Shown in pieces: positions 31,098-41,165 of a stretch of 64,000 bases of DNA (its first letter is position 1; every line of letters starts with the position of its first letter). Under the pieces are notes generated by a model. That model made no database searches. It saw nothing but the letters and a program-made list of their open reading frames with translations, and was not told the origin of the DNA. Position numbers and translations under genes: made by a program. Source of the stretch: Neoarius graeffei (lineage: Eukaryota; Chordata; Actinopteri; Siluriformes; Ariidae); NCBI RefSeq assembly GCF_027579695.1, contig NC_083587.1, forward strand, positions 2,312,501 to 2,376,500, written 5' to 3'.

Positions 31098-32459
31098 GTG
31101 GTTTGGGAAGAACTTCAGACCATGCTCGAAATGGGCATCGTCGAGGAGTCCCACAGTGACTGGAGCAGCCCGGTGGTCTTGGTACCCAAGGCTGACGGGT
31201 CGGTCCGGTTCTGTGTGGACTGTAGAAAAGTCAACGCGGTGTCTAAATTCGACGCATACCCAATGCCTCGTATTGACGAGCTGCTCGATCGACTAGGCAC
31301 GGCTCGCTTTTATTCGACACTGGATTTGACGAAGGGATATTGGCAGATCCCCTTGACTCCACTATCCCAAGAAAAAACGGCCTTTTCCACACCATTTGGG
31401 TTACACCAATTCGTCACACTTCCGTTTGGGCTGTTTGGGGTGCCCGCTACGTTTCAGCGGCTGATGGACCAGGTCCTCCGCCCCCACGCCACCTATGCGG
31501 CTGCCTATCTTGATGACATCATCATATATAGTAATGACTGGCCGAGGCACTTGGAACACCTAAGGGCCGTCCTTAGGTCGCTGAGGCGAGCGGGTCTCAC
31601 AGCCAACCCAAAGAAGTGTGTGATTGGGCGGGTGGAAGTACGGTATCTGGGCTTCCACTTGGGCAACAGGCAGGTGCGTCCCCAAATTAACAAGACCGCA
31701 GCAATTGCAGCCTGCCCGAGGCCCAAGACCAAAAAGGGGGTGAGACAGTTCCTGGGGCTAGCTGGCTATTATCGTAGGTTTATACCTAATTATTCGGACG
31801 TCACCAGCCCGCTGACTGATCTCACTAAAAAGGGGGCACCAGATCCGGTCCAATGGACGGAGCAATGCCAGCGGGTTTTTTCGGAGGTAAAGGCTGCACT
31901 GTGTGGGGGGCCACTTCTACACTCCCCTGACTTTTCTCTCCCCTTTATGTTGCAGACCAACTTTTTGGACAGAGGGCTGGGGGCGGTTTTGTCCCAGGAG
32001 GTGGAGGGGGAGGACCGCCCCGTCCTGTATATCAGCAGGAAGCTGTCGGTGCATGAGGGGCGCTACAGCACCATAGAGAAAGAGTGTCTGGCCATCAAGT
32101 GGGCGGTCCTCGCCCTCCGGTACTACCTGCTGGGGCACCCTTTCATCCTCTGTTCGGACCACGCGCCCCTACAGTGGCTCCACCGCATGAAGGATGCCAA
32201 CGCGCGGATAACCCATTGGTATCTGGCACTCCAACCCTTTAATTTCAAGGTGGTCCACAGGCCGGGGGCGCAGATGGTCGTGGCGGACTTCCTCTCCCGT
32301 CGGGGGGGGGGGGAGTCGGCTGCAGGCCGGACGGCCGCCCGGCCTGAGTCGGGCGGTGGGGGTATGTGGCAGCAGGGGCATGGTCAAGCGCCGGTCTGTG
32401 ACAGGAGGGCGGAGTCAGGGAAGGTGAGTGGCAGAATCACTACACCTGAGAGCAATTAA
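31098..32459 (+). CDS. Reverse transcriptase-RNase H of element B
   Basis: An open frame of 453 codons. RT: VLVPKADGSVRFCVDCRKVN, FYSTLDLTKGYWQIPL, TPFGLHQFVTLPFGLFG and catalytic AAYLDDIIIYSND near 31505. Thumb FLGLAGYYRRFIPNYSD. RNase H: RGLGAVLSQEVEG, STIEKECLAIKWAV, SDHAPLQWL and HRPGAQMVVADFLSR. The first RNase H Asp position reads LQTNFLDRG, where Asp is usual (the other copy has HTDALDRG), so RNase H may be impaired. The frame ends in the 3' LTR. Confidence 0.88.
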   Translation: MVWEELQTMLEMGIVEESHSDWSSPVVLVPKADGSVRFCVDCRKVNAVSKFDAYPMPRIDELLDRLGTARFYSTLDLTKGYWQIPLTPLSQEKTAFSTPFGLHQFVTLPFGLFGVPATFQRLMDQVLRPHATYAAAYLDDIIIYSNDWPRHLEHLRAVLRSLRRAGLTANPKKCVIGRVEVRYLGFHLGNRQVRPQINKTAAIAACPRPKTKKGVRQFLGLAGYYRRFIPNYSDVTSPLTDLTKKGAPDPVQWTEQCQRVFSEVKAALCGGPLLHSPDFSLPFMLQTNFLDRGLGAVLSQEVEGEDRPVLYISRKLSVHEGRYSTIEKECLAIKWAVLALRYYLLGHPFILCSDHAPLQWLHRMKDANARITHWYLALQPFNFKVVHRPGAQMVVADFLSRRGGGESAAGRTAARPESGGGGMWQQGHGQAPVCDRRAESGKVSGRITTPESN

Positions 32460-32668
32460 CCTGTGTTTGTGTGTCTTCCCAGTGACTGCGCCCTATATAA
32501 GGAGGGAGAGCAGAGAGCAGAGGAGCTCTTCCCTGAACAGACACCCGTCGTGTGTGTGTGTGTCTGAGTGACTGTTATACTGAAAAGTGTGACAATAAAT
32601 GCTAAATTTGAACCTGATCTCTGTCCTGCCGTCCTCTGTGCTCCACCCACCTGCTCCGAACTGCCACA
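32365..32668 (+). repeat. 3' LTR of element B
   Basis: 304 bp, preceded by the purine-rich GGGCGGTGGGGGTA. It begins TGTGGCAGCAGGGG and ends CTGCCACA. The GTGAT duplication follows immediately. Confidence 0.93.
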
Positions 32669-32780
32669 GTGATGTAAAGGCAGAATCTGGTACATTTGGC
32701 AGAGAGAAATGCCGACAGGCAAAGCAGTAGGAAGAGTCTTGCAGTACTGAATACTCAAGCCAAGAATTGTCTTTTGAGTG
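32669..32780 (-). pseudogene. hAT TTF zinc-finger piece between LINE and Gypsy element
   Basis: Reads HSKDNSWLEYSVLQDSSYCF followed by ACRHFSLPNVPDSAFTS. This supplies the first cysteines (CFACRHF) of the finger. It is bounded on one side by the LINE 5' end and on the other by the Gypsy 5-bp target duplication. The reading frame passes into PSGFSNCKKALF at 27736 when the Gypsy element is removed. Confidence 0.82.
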
Positions 32781-33196
32781 TCGTCACACGTACGTCATCG
32801 GGGGCGCGGATTTGCTGCTGACCCCGAGTTTCACCTGTTGTGTTTGAGTTCGTGTTTTTGTGGATTTTACATGAGTGAATGGGTACTGCATTTTGCACAA
32901 AATGAAGATGAGTTCTGGAATATTTCTGTGGCTGGCCCTGGCCTTGTGCCTCCTCAATGCCTGGGCGTTTGAAGACTCACGATAGGAATCTCGGCGTCCT
33001 GACCTACACTTGTGAGTTCTTACTTTCTCTGAAATCTTCAGCAACGCAATAGGATCTGTATGGGGATATTTTTAATATATACCCTGAACTTAAACAAACT
33101 AAAACAAGGCCCAAGGCCAAATTTAAAAAGAGGGGTTCTAGAGGAGGTGTACGGGAGAGAGTAAGGAGACGCGGTTGCAAACACCCTCTGCCCACA

Positions 33197-33745
33197 ATGA
33201 CTCTTTCTAATGTCCAATCAATCAGTAACAAAATTAACGAACTGATGGCGAAACTTCAGCACGACAGAGACTACAGACAAAGTAACCTAATCTGTTTTAC
33301 AGAGACCTGGCTTAAAAAGGACATACCAGACCCAAACTTGCCTGGTTACACTCTGATAAGGGCAGATAGAGATGCGCACAAATCAAAGAAATCAATAGGA
33401 GGTGGCCTGTGCATGTACTTTGATAAAAGATGGGCTACGCAGTATACTGTATGGGAGACAGTTTGCACATGTGAGTATGAAATCCTGGTGGTTTCATTTC
33501 GTCCTTTTTATTTACCCAGATAGTTTGGTCAGATTACCATTATTTTAACTTATGTGCCCGGACCGGACTTCGAAGGGGTGGTGTCCAAAATTGCGGACAG
33601 CTATGACAATGCAAAGGCCCGGTCAACGGAACAGCCAGGGTTTATCCTAGGGGACTTAAACTTGTGTGATTTGTCAAGTCATTTGCCCACGCTCCATCAA
33701 TATGTGGACTGCCCTACACGCGCAACGCGCATCCTGGATAAATAG
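33197..33745 (+). pseudogene. LINE endonuclease N-terminal part
   Basis: Reads NVQSISNKINELM, FTETWLKKDIPDPNLPGYTL, GGGLCMYFDKRW and, after a stop at 33523, ILGDLNLCDLSSHLP and DCPTRATRILDK. These are the Asn, Glu and Asp motifs of an APE-type endonuclease. It is interrupted after ILDK by the reversed LINE. Confidence 0.8.
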
Positions 33746-33895
33746 AATAGAATAGAATAGAATAGAATGCCTTTTATTGTCACTATACACATGTACAATG
33801 AGATTAAAGCATCTCCAATAACAGTGCAAACAGCGTGTAGAGAGGGAGAGAGAGAGGAAAGGGGGGAAGGGGAAGGGAAAAAAGGGAGGGAGGTG

Positions 33896-34195
33896 TAAGG
33901 TGCACAGTCTGAGGTGTATGTGTTGTGTTACACATTATGGAGTGAGGTATTGCACATATAAAGTATTGCACAGAGACAGTCACATTGTAAATTATTGCAC
34001 GAGAGAGTCACATAAGATAAAATATTACACATTTGAATTATTGCAAGGTAAGGTATGGTGCACAGACTTGAGGTATATGTGCTGTGTGTAAGATGCACAG
34101 TCCTGAGGTGTATGTGCTGTGTGTAAGGTGCACAGTCCTGAGGTGCATGTGTTGTGTGTAAGGTGCATTGTCCTGAGGTGCATGTGTTGCATTTC
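33896..34195. repeat. Degenerate tandem repeat in LINE 3' UTR
   Basis: Units of the form AAGGTGCACAGTCCTGAGGTGTATGTG recur at about 33-bp spacing around 34075-34190, with weaker copies near 33896 and 34047. It is non-coding and probably expanded after insertion. Confidence 0.65.
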
Positions 34196-34285
34196 ACATT
34201 TTGGACTGTGGTATTGCACATTATAAAAAGTATTGTAAAGATAGTCACCTTATAAAGTACTGCACATTTATAAATTAGTAAAATA

Positions 34286-35890
34286 CAACCCCAATTCCAA
34301 AAAAGTTGGGACAAAGTACAAATTATTAATAAAAATGGAATGCAATGATGTGGAAGTTTCAAAATTCCATACTTTATTCAGAATAGAACATAAATGACAT
34401 ATCAAATGTTTAAACTGAGAAAATGTATCATTTAAAGAGAAAAATTAGGTGATTTTAAATTTCATGACAACAACACATCTCAAAAAAGTTGGGACGAGGC
34501 CATGTTTACCACTGTGAGACATCCGCTTTTCTCTTTACAACAGTCTGTAAACATCTGGGGACTGAGGAGACAAGTTGCTCAAGTTTAGGGATAGGAATGT
34601 TAACCCATTCTTGTCTAATGTAGGATTCTAATTGCTCAACTGTCTTAGGTCTTTTTTGTCGTATCTTCTGTTTTATGATGCGCCAAATGTTTTCTATGGG
34701 TGAAAGATCTGGATTGCAGGCTGGCCAGTTCAGTACCCGGACCCTTCTTCTACGCAGCCATGATGCTGTAATTGATGCAGCATGTGGTTTGGCATTGTCA
34801 TGTTGGAAAATGCAAGGTCTTCCCTGAAAGAGACGTCGTCTGGATGGGAGCATATGTTGCTCTAGAACCTGGATATACCTTTCAGCATTGATGGTGTCTT
34901 TCCAGATGTGTAAGCTGCCCATGCCACACGCACTAATGCAACCCCATACCATCAGAGATGCAGGCTTCTGAACTGAGCGCTGATAACAACTTGGGTCGTC
35001 CTTCTCCTCTTTAGTCCGAATGACATGGCGTCCCTGATTTCCATAAAGAACTTCAAATTTTGATTAATCTGACCACAGAACAGTTTTCCACTTTGCCACA
35101 GTCCATTTTAAATGAGCCTTGGCCCAGAGAAGATGTCTGCGCCTCTGGATCGTGTTTAGATACGGCTTCTTCTTTGAACTATAGAATTTTAGCTGGCAAC
35201 GGCGGATGGCACGGTGAATTGTGTTCACAGATAATGTTCTCTGGAAATATTCCTGAGCCCATTTTGTGATTTCCAATACAGAAGCATGCCTGTATGTGAT
35301 GCAGTGCCGTCTAAGGGCCTGAAGATCACGGGCACCCAGTATGGTTTTCCAGCCTTGACCCTTACACACAGAGATTCTTCCAGATTCTCTGAATCTTTTG
35401 ATGATATTATGCACTGTAGATGATGATATGTTCAAACTCTTTGCAATTTTACACTGTCGAACTCCTTTCTGATATTGCTCCACTATTTGTCAGCGCAGAA
35501 TTAGGGGGATTGGTGATCCTCTTCCCATCTTTACTTCTGAGAGCCGCTGCCACTCCAAGATGCTCTTTTTATACCCAGCCATGTTAATGACCTATTGCCA
35601 ATTGACCTAATGAGTTGCAATTTGGTCCTCCAGCTGTTCCTTTTTTGTACCTTTAACTTTTCCAGCCTCTTATTGCCCCTGTCCCAACTTTTTTGAGATG
35701 TGCTGCTGTCATGAAATTTCAAATGAGCCAATATTTGGCATGAAATTTCAAAATGTCTCACTTTCAACATTTGATATGTTGTCTATGTTATATTGTGAAT
35801 ACAATATCAGTTTTTGAGATTTGTAAATTACTGCATTCCGTTTTTCTTTACAATTTGTACTTTGTCTCAACTTTTTTGGAATCGGGGTTG
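34286..35890 (-). mobile_element. Tc1-like transposon, copy 1 (1605 bp)
   Basis: TIRs start CAACCCCAATTCCAAAAAAG and, on the other end inverted, CAACCCCGATTCCAAAAAAG. TA duplications lie at 34284-34285 and 35891-35892. Transposase is on the minus strand. The copy at 38164-39769 is in the opposite orientation. Confidence 0.95.
34506..35530 (-). pseudogene. Tc1-like transposase, copy 1
   Basis: Starts MGRGSPIPL; the frame meets TGA at 35490-35492 after about 12 codons. It then runs [20 protein letters not shown] with a paired helix-turn-helix. Around 35061 the catalytic motif WSDES has TAA in place of the Glu codon. 34506-34952 holds [23 protein letters not shown] and [12 protein letters not shown] with the second Asp and the Glu. 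Two stops make it inactive. Confidence 0.87.
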
Positions 35891-36245
35891 TAGTAAATAG
35901 TAAAATAAAATAGACTATAAAGTCAGAGCATATCTGAGTTTAGGGCGGTTATGGCTTTTGGAAAGAAGCTGTTTTTTAATCTATTTGTCTTTGCCCTGAT
36001 GCACCTGTAGCACCTCCCTGAGGGCAACAGGTCAAACAGATCAAAGCCAGGGTGGGAGCTGTCCTTGATAATATTCTTAGCTCTGTTAAGGCAGCGGGAG
36101 GTGTAAATGTCCATCAGGGAGGGGAGAGGGCAGCCAATGATCCTCTGTGCTGCCTTTACTACCCTCTGGAGCCTCTCTCTGTCTACAGCAGTGCAGCTGC
36201 CATACCATACTGTAATACAGTACGTCAGTATGCTCTCGATGGATG

Positions 36246-38128
36246 AGCGGTTTTGGTAACATACAGGACGTGTATAAATCCATCGGTAGACCTGGACTAG
36301 GAAAATCCGACCACAACGTTGTGCATCTACTGCCACGGTACAGAGTGAAACTGAAGCATGACAAGCCAGTAACGAGAGATATTCAAGTATGGACTGATGA
36401 CAGTAAGGAGGAGCTGAGAGACTGTCTGGATGAAACGGACTGGCAGATCTTTTTTAATTACTGCGATGACCCACATGAACTGACTGAAACTATCACATCA
36501 TATTTAACTTTCTGTGAGAGTACCGTCATTCAGACAAAGACTGTACGAATTTACCCCAATAATAAAACATGGATAACGAGAGACTTAAAAGAATGCATAA
36601 TAGAGAAAAAGCAAGCTTTTGCCAAGGGTAATGCAGAACTTGTGAGAGAAAAAAGATGTGAATTGAGAAGCAAATTGCAGAAGGCTAGGTTGGAATACAA
36701 AAATAAAGTGGAGAAGCAATTCTGTTCTGGCAATGCCAAAACTGCATAGGCAGGTTTAAATCAAATGATGGGGAGGGAAACAAAACAAGGAGGTACCCCT
36801 ATTGGCCCGCCCCCCACCCTATCTTTTGCAAATGACTTGAATGTTTTCTACAGTAGATTTGATAAGACAGACTTCAGCACTGAACGGGAGGAGGTGTGTA
36901 AAACTGTCCCGGAATACAGCTCAATCAATCTGACTGAACATGAAATCCTTTAAAGCCTGACCCGTATTAAGCCTAATAAAGCCCCCGGTCCTGATGGTTT
37001 GAGTGGTAAAGTCCTCAAGTTCTGCTCTCACCAGTTAAAGGGTGTGCTGACAAACTTATTTCAAATATTGCTACAGACATCCACAGTTCCCAACACATGG
37101 AAGCGGTCAAATATTGTGCCAGTTCCTAAAAAACCTGGTGCAACTGAACTGAATGACTTTAGACCCATTGCACTCACTTCCATTCTATGCAAATGTATGG
37201 AGAGAGTGGTGAGCAAGCATATAACTGCCAGTGTATCCAACACTTTAGACCAACTCCAGTTTGCATATAAATGTCAAAGGGGCACAGACGATGCAACTAT
37301 AACACTGTTTAATATCTTAGCCAAACACTTACAAGTTCCCTCTCATTACGCTAGAATCTTGTTCATAGATTTTACATCTGCTTTTAATTCTATGCAAATT
37401 CAGGTACTGTTGCAAAGACTTGTTGATTTAGGGGTTAATGGTGGAATAATTCATTGGGTTAGGGATTTTCTCTCTGACCGCCCTCAACGGGTTATCTTGG
37501 GGAATATTGAGTCAGCTCTCACTGTTTTGAATACTGGGGCACTGCAGGGCACCATTTTATCTCCCTTACTGTTCTCTATATATACGAACGAATTCAAAAT
37601 CCAAGAAGAACATTTTAGGTTATTTAAATATGCTGATGACATGGCTCTGGTTGGTCTACTGCAGCAGGGTGATATGGAAAGAGAATATGCCTACGCCCGC
37701 CATACATCTCTTCAAGAATGGTGCCAAAATAGCTTTTTAGAAATGAATGTAAGTAAGACTAAAGAACTTGTCATTCAAAATGATAAGGACCTGTTATCTC
37801 CAATAATCATCAAGGGACAGACAGTGGAAGTTGTGAATTATTTTAAATATCTTGGCACTTTTATAGGCAGTAAACTCATTTTTAAAGAAAACACAGATTT
37901 TATTTTTAAAAAGTGCTCACAATGTTTTTACCTACTCCGTAGACTCAAAAACTTTGGTGTGAACAAGGACATCCTACAAACAGTGTATAAAAACCTTGTT
38001 GAAAGCATTCTATCATTTAATATGATCATGTGGTATGGTAACTTGAACATGCAGAGAAAAAATAAGCTACAGAGAATAGTGAATATGGCCACAAACATAA
38101 TAGGAAAGCCACAAAAGCACAATGTATG
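36246..38128 (+). pseudogene. LINE endonuclease end and reverse transcriptase
   Basis: 36243-36749 resumes with GNIQDVYKSI and GKSDHNVVHLLP (endonuclease SDH). RT follows with IKPNKAPGPDGLSGKVLK, LNDFRPIALTSILCK, ILFIDFTSAFNSM, LQGTILSPLLFSIY and catalytic FKYADDMALVGLL near 37625. Stops at about 36747 and 36951 and a frame change near 38110 break it. The protein end is found beyond the Tc1-like insertion (SHPLHCEFELLPSGRCFRVP, 39772-39905). Confidence 0.85.
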
Positions 38129-38163
38129 ATGAACAGATTTTAAACAAAACCAGGAAAATCATA

Positions 38164-39769
38164 CAACCCCGATTCCAAAAAATTTGGGACAAAGTACAAA
38201 TTGTAAATAAAAATGGAATGCAATAATTTACAAATCTCAAAAACTGATATTGCATTCACAATAGAACATAGACAACATATCAAATGTCGAAAATGAGACA
38301 TTTTGAAATTTCATGCCAAATATTGGCTCATTTGAAATTTCATGACAGCAACACATCTCAAAAAAGTTGGGACAGGGGCAATAAGAGGCTGGAAAAGTTA
38401 AAGGTACAAAAAAGGAACAGCTGGAGGACCAAATTGCAACTCATTAGGTCAATTGGCAATAGGTCATTAACATGACTGGGTATAAAAAGAGCATCTTGGA
38501 GTGGCAGCGGCTCTCAGAAGTAAAGATGGGAAGAGGATCACCAATCCCCCTAATTCTGCACTGACAAATAGTGGAGCAATATCAGAAAGGAGTTCGACAG
38601 TGTAAAATTGCAAAGAGTTTGAATGTATCATCATCTACAGTGCATAATATCATCAAAAGATTCAGAGAATCTGGAAGAATCTCTGTGCATAAGGGTCAAG
38701 GCCGGAAAACCATACTGGGTGCCTGTGATCTTCGGGCCCTTAGACGGCACTGCATCACATACAGGCACGCTTCTGTATTGGAAATCACAAAATGGGCTCA
38801 GGAATATTTCCAGAGAACATTATCTGTGAACGCAATTCACAGTGCCATCCGCCGTTGCCAGCTAAAACTCTATAGTTCAAAGAAGAAGTCATATCTAAAC
38901 ATGATCCAGAAGCGCAGACGTCTTCTCTGGGCCAAGGCTCATTTAAAATGGACTGTGGCAAAGTGGAAAACTGTTCTGTGGTCAGACGAATCAAAATTTG
39001 AAGTTCTTTATGGAAATCAGGGATGCCGTGTCATTCGGACTAAAGAGGAGAAGGACGACCCAAGTTGTTATCAGCGCTCAGTTCAGAAGCCTGCATCTCT
39101 GATGGTATGGGGTTGCATTAGCGCGTGTGGCATGGGCAGCTTACACATCTGGAAAGACACCATCAATGCTGAAAGGTATATCCAGGTTCTAGAGCAACAT
39201 ATTGCTCCCATCCAGATGACGTCTCTTTCAGGGAAGACCTTGCATTTTCCAACATGATAAGGCCAAACCACATACTGCATTAATTACAGCATCATGGCTG
39301 CGTAGAAGAAGGGTCCGGGTACTGAACTGGCCAGCCTACAGTCCAGATCTTTCACCCATAGAAAACATTTGGCGCATCATAAAACGGAAGATATGACAAA
39401 AAAGACCTAAGACAGTTGAGCAACTAGAATCCTACATTAGACAAGAATGGGTTAACATTCCTATCCCTAAACTTGAGCAACTTGTCTCCTCAGTCCCCAG
39501 ACTTTTACAGACTGTTGTAAAGAGAAAAGGGGATGTCTCACAGTGGTAAACATGGTCTCGTCCCAACTTTTTTGAGATGTGTTGTTGTCATGAAATTTAA
39601 AATCACCTAATTTTTCTCTTTAAATGATACATTTTCTCAGCTTAAACATTTGATATGTCATTTATGTTCTATTCTGAATAAAGTATGGAATTTTGAAACT
39701 TCCACATCATTGCATTCCATTTTTATTTACAATTTGTACTTTGTCCCAACTTTTTTGGAATCGGGGTTG
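38164..39769 (+). mobile_element. Tc1-like transposon, copy 2 (1606 bp)
   Basis: Ends CAACCCCGATTCCAAAAAA and its inverse. TA duplications lie at 38162-38163 and 39770-39771. It is inserted in the RT C-terminus of the LINE. It is nearly the same length as copy 1 and lies in opposite orientation 2.3 kb away. Confidence 0.95.
38526..39549 (+). pseudogene. Tc1-like transposase, copy 2
   Basis: ATG 38526 is followed by in-frame TGA at 38562-38564, as in copy 1. The frame from 38571 to 39257 then has the DNA-binding half and [15 protein letters not shown] with intact Asp-Glu. An extra T near 39200 shifts the frame; the rest reads FQHDKAKPH and [12 protein letters not shown], with TGA near 39396. 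It ends DVSQW at 39549. The shared early TGA means both copies probably came from an already defective source or use a later start. Confidence 0.87.
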
Positions 39770-40190
39770 TAAATGACCCTTCCCACCCACTTCACTGTGA
39801 ATTCGAGCTTCTACCCTCTGGGAGGTGTTTTAGAGTTCCCAACGCTAATAAGAACATCTTTAAAAACTCCTTCGTCCCAAAAGGAATAAGGGCGATAAAT
39901 AATACAGGGATTTTTATTTAATTCACTCCAGTCCTTTTTATTGGTCTGATTACTTATTTATTATTATATTTATGATATTTATTACTTTTCAGCTATTTTA
40001 TTCTTTTAAACACTCTTTTGAGTGCTAATGTATTTTATAATAACTTAGTTTTCTCTTCTTCTGTTTTTACAAAATGCAGTGCTTGAATGCTTGATTTATG
40101 TATTGTGATTTTAATGTTTAATTGTTTAAATGTCTGGTGAAACTGAAGACAAATTTCCACATTGTGGACAATAAAGTATTCGTATTCGTA

Positions 40191-40291
40191 CCAGTTTGAG
40201 TTGAATGCCCTCTTGCGCGTTCCATGCTGTGTCCTGGGGAACTTAGAGAGACAAGGCTGAACAGGACTTACGTCTTTGGATCTTGAAATGT
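40191..40291 (-). pseudogene. Exon 3 start of the split hAT gene, before the LINE
   Basis: After the acceptor ACATTCCAG it reads DISRSKDVSPVQPCLSKFPR and then TQHGTRKRAFNSNW, the conserved lead-in to the TTF zinc finger. The LINE 3' tail (GTATTCGTATTCGTA) begins exactly here. The next expected residues are found at 32780. Confidence 0.78.
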
Positions 40292-40407
40292 CTGGAATGT
40301 AAATAAAATGGTAAAAGAAACAGTTAGCCTAAGGGGTCCAGAAGATTATTAAAAACTAACTGGAGCTATGAGGCAGATTTTGCTGTACGGTAGGTAAGTA
40401 AGCCTAC

Positions 40408-40545
40408 CACTAGGTCCTTTTGGAGGTGCAAACGTGGTGCTGGACAGAGCTCGGAAGTGGTGAATTGCATCTCCTGGCTCTGGATCATCATCATCATCAT
40501 CATCCTGGTCAGAAGCAGAGGTCTCTGTGTCCTCCCTCAGTGAAG
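40408..40545 (-). pseudogene. Exon 2 of the split hAT transposase gene
   Basis: An acceptor (ACATGTAG) precedes SLREDTETSASDQDDDDDDD, encoded partly by a GAT repeat, then PEPGDAIHHFRAL. A GT (GTAGGC) follows in phase 1. The exon is acidic and of no known fold. Both splice phases agree with the neighbouring exons. Confidence 0.62.
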
Positions 40546-40705
40546 CTACATGTATAAGAATATTTTAAAACTATTTTAACTCATTTTAAAACCACACATT
40601 AGTAACAAAACATTGTGAAATAAAAGTTGTAAAGCTTCTTTAAAATCTAAATTCTAAAATGTATTACTGTACTAGAGATGTGACTACCCCTGTGATTACT
40701 CTGAC

Positions 40706-40862
40706 CTGGTGATGGCGGGCTGGGCTGTATGAGACATTGACTCTCCTGACTAGTTCCAGGATGGTCAGGACTGCAGCTGAGCTCTGTGTTAGCCTGATCT
40801 GTGCCTGACTTGCTTCTTTTTACAAAGAATTGAGATATCCCCCCCTGTCTTTTCATTCTCAA
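40706..40862 (-). pseudogene. Exon 1 of the split hAT transposase gene
   Basis: Encodes MRMKRQGGISQFFVKRSKSG and a Ser/Pro-rich tail, the usual start of this hAT transposase type. It ends before a GT (GTCAGA) in phase 1, and the next exon fits that phase. A second Met at the third codon is an alternative start. Confidence 0.7.
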
Positions 40863-41159
40863 CTCACCCTATGCAAAAAAAGCCAGTCTTGTTACTTCTG
40901 GTATCATTCACAATTGCATTATGTTATTAGATAGCCACTTCCAACTTTAAATTCAATTCAATTACTAGCCTAGTCCTCTGTAGGAATACCTAGCCTATAT
41001 AATACTGTACAGTGATGGGTAGTAACACATTTAATTTGTGTAACTCTCTTTATTCATTTTTTTGTTGCCCATAATTTTACTCTTCAGAAAGTAATCTACT
41101 TTTTTCTCAAACACATGTTTGACAACACTTTAATTATGACGAGTATTTCCATTAATAGA
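40863..41159. other. No gene recognised
   Basis: A/T-rich sequence upstream of the hAT gene's first visible exon. Nothing further is supported. Confidence 0.4.
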
Positions 41160-41165
41160 GTCTTC

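Larger units (their letters stand above)
27742..32668 (+). mobile_element. Ty3/Gypsy retrotransposon, Gmr1-like, near complete (element B)
   Basis: Two LTRs (27742-28051, 32365-32668) enclose gag, CCHC knuckle, protease, integrase, RT and RNase H, in that order. The 5-bp target duplication GTGAT is exact (27737-27741, 32669-32673). Integrase before RT is the layout of the known Gmr1 group, unlike most Ty3/Gypsy elements. A few frame breaks exist. It sits in the zinc-finger exon of a hAT transposase gene. Confidence 0.95.
33746..36244 (-). mobile_element. 5'-truncated LINE inserted in reverse, carrying a Tc1-like element
   Basis: On the minus strand, 35923-36242 encodes the last part of a LINE RT protein: SSIESILTYCITVWYGS, RLQRVVKAAQRIIGCPLPS and DLLPSGRCYRCIRAKTNRLK. 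Its 3' UTR continues to an AATAAAAGGCATTCTATTC tail with a TAGAA repeat at 33745-33768. A Tc1-like element at 34286-35890 interrupts the 3' UTR. It sits inside the LINE at 32781-40190. Confidence 0.82.
32781..40190 (+). mobile_element. LINE (CR1/Rex-like) with 5' region, two nested insertions
   Basis: A non-LTR element inserted in an exon of the hAT gene. It has a 5' untranslated region (32781-33196), endonuclease (33197-33745), endonuclease end and RT (36246-38128), an RT C-terminus (39772-39905) and a 3' UTR ending TATTCGTATTCGTA. A reversed LINE fragment (33746-36244) and a Tc1-like element (38164-39769) split it. Removing them rejoins coding order. Its length without insertions is about 3.3 kb. 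Confidence 0.85.
25780..40862 (-). pseudogene. hAT (ZMYM1-like) transposase gene split by two retrotransposons
   Basis: Pieces in order on the minus strand: exon 40706-40862, exon 40408-40545, exon from 40291 interrupted at 40191, the same exon resumed at 32780-32669, then resumed at 27736-25780. The first interruption is a LINE (32781-40190) and the second a Gmr1-like Gypsy element (27742-32668). Frame and domain order join across both. The gene also has several frameshifts and a stop of its own. The element's terminal repeats were not found with confidence. Confidence 0.85.

Noticed and set aside
32365..32459. RT protein of element B extended into the LTR as a functional tail
   Set aside because: The frame merely runs on until a chance stop in the LTR. 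The RNase H end HRPGAQMVVADFLSR lies before it.
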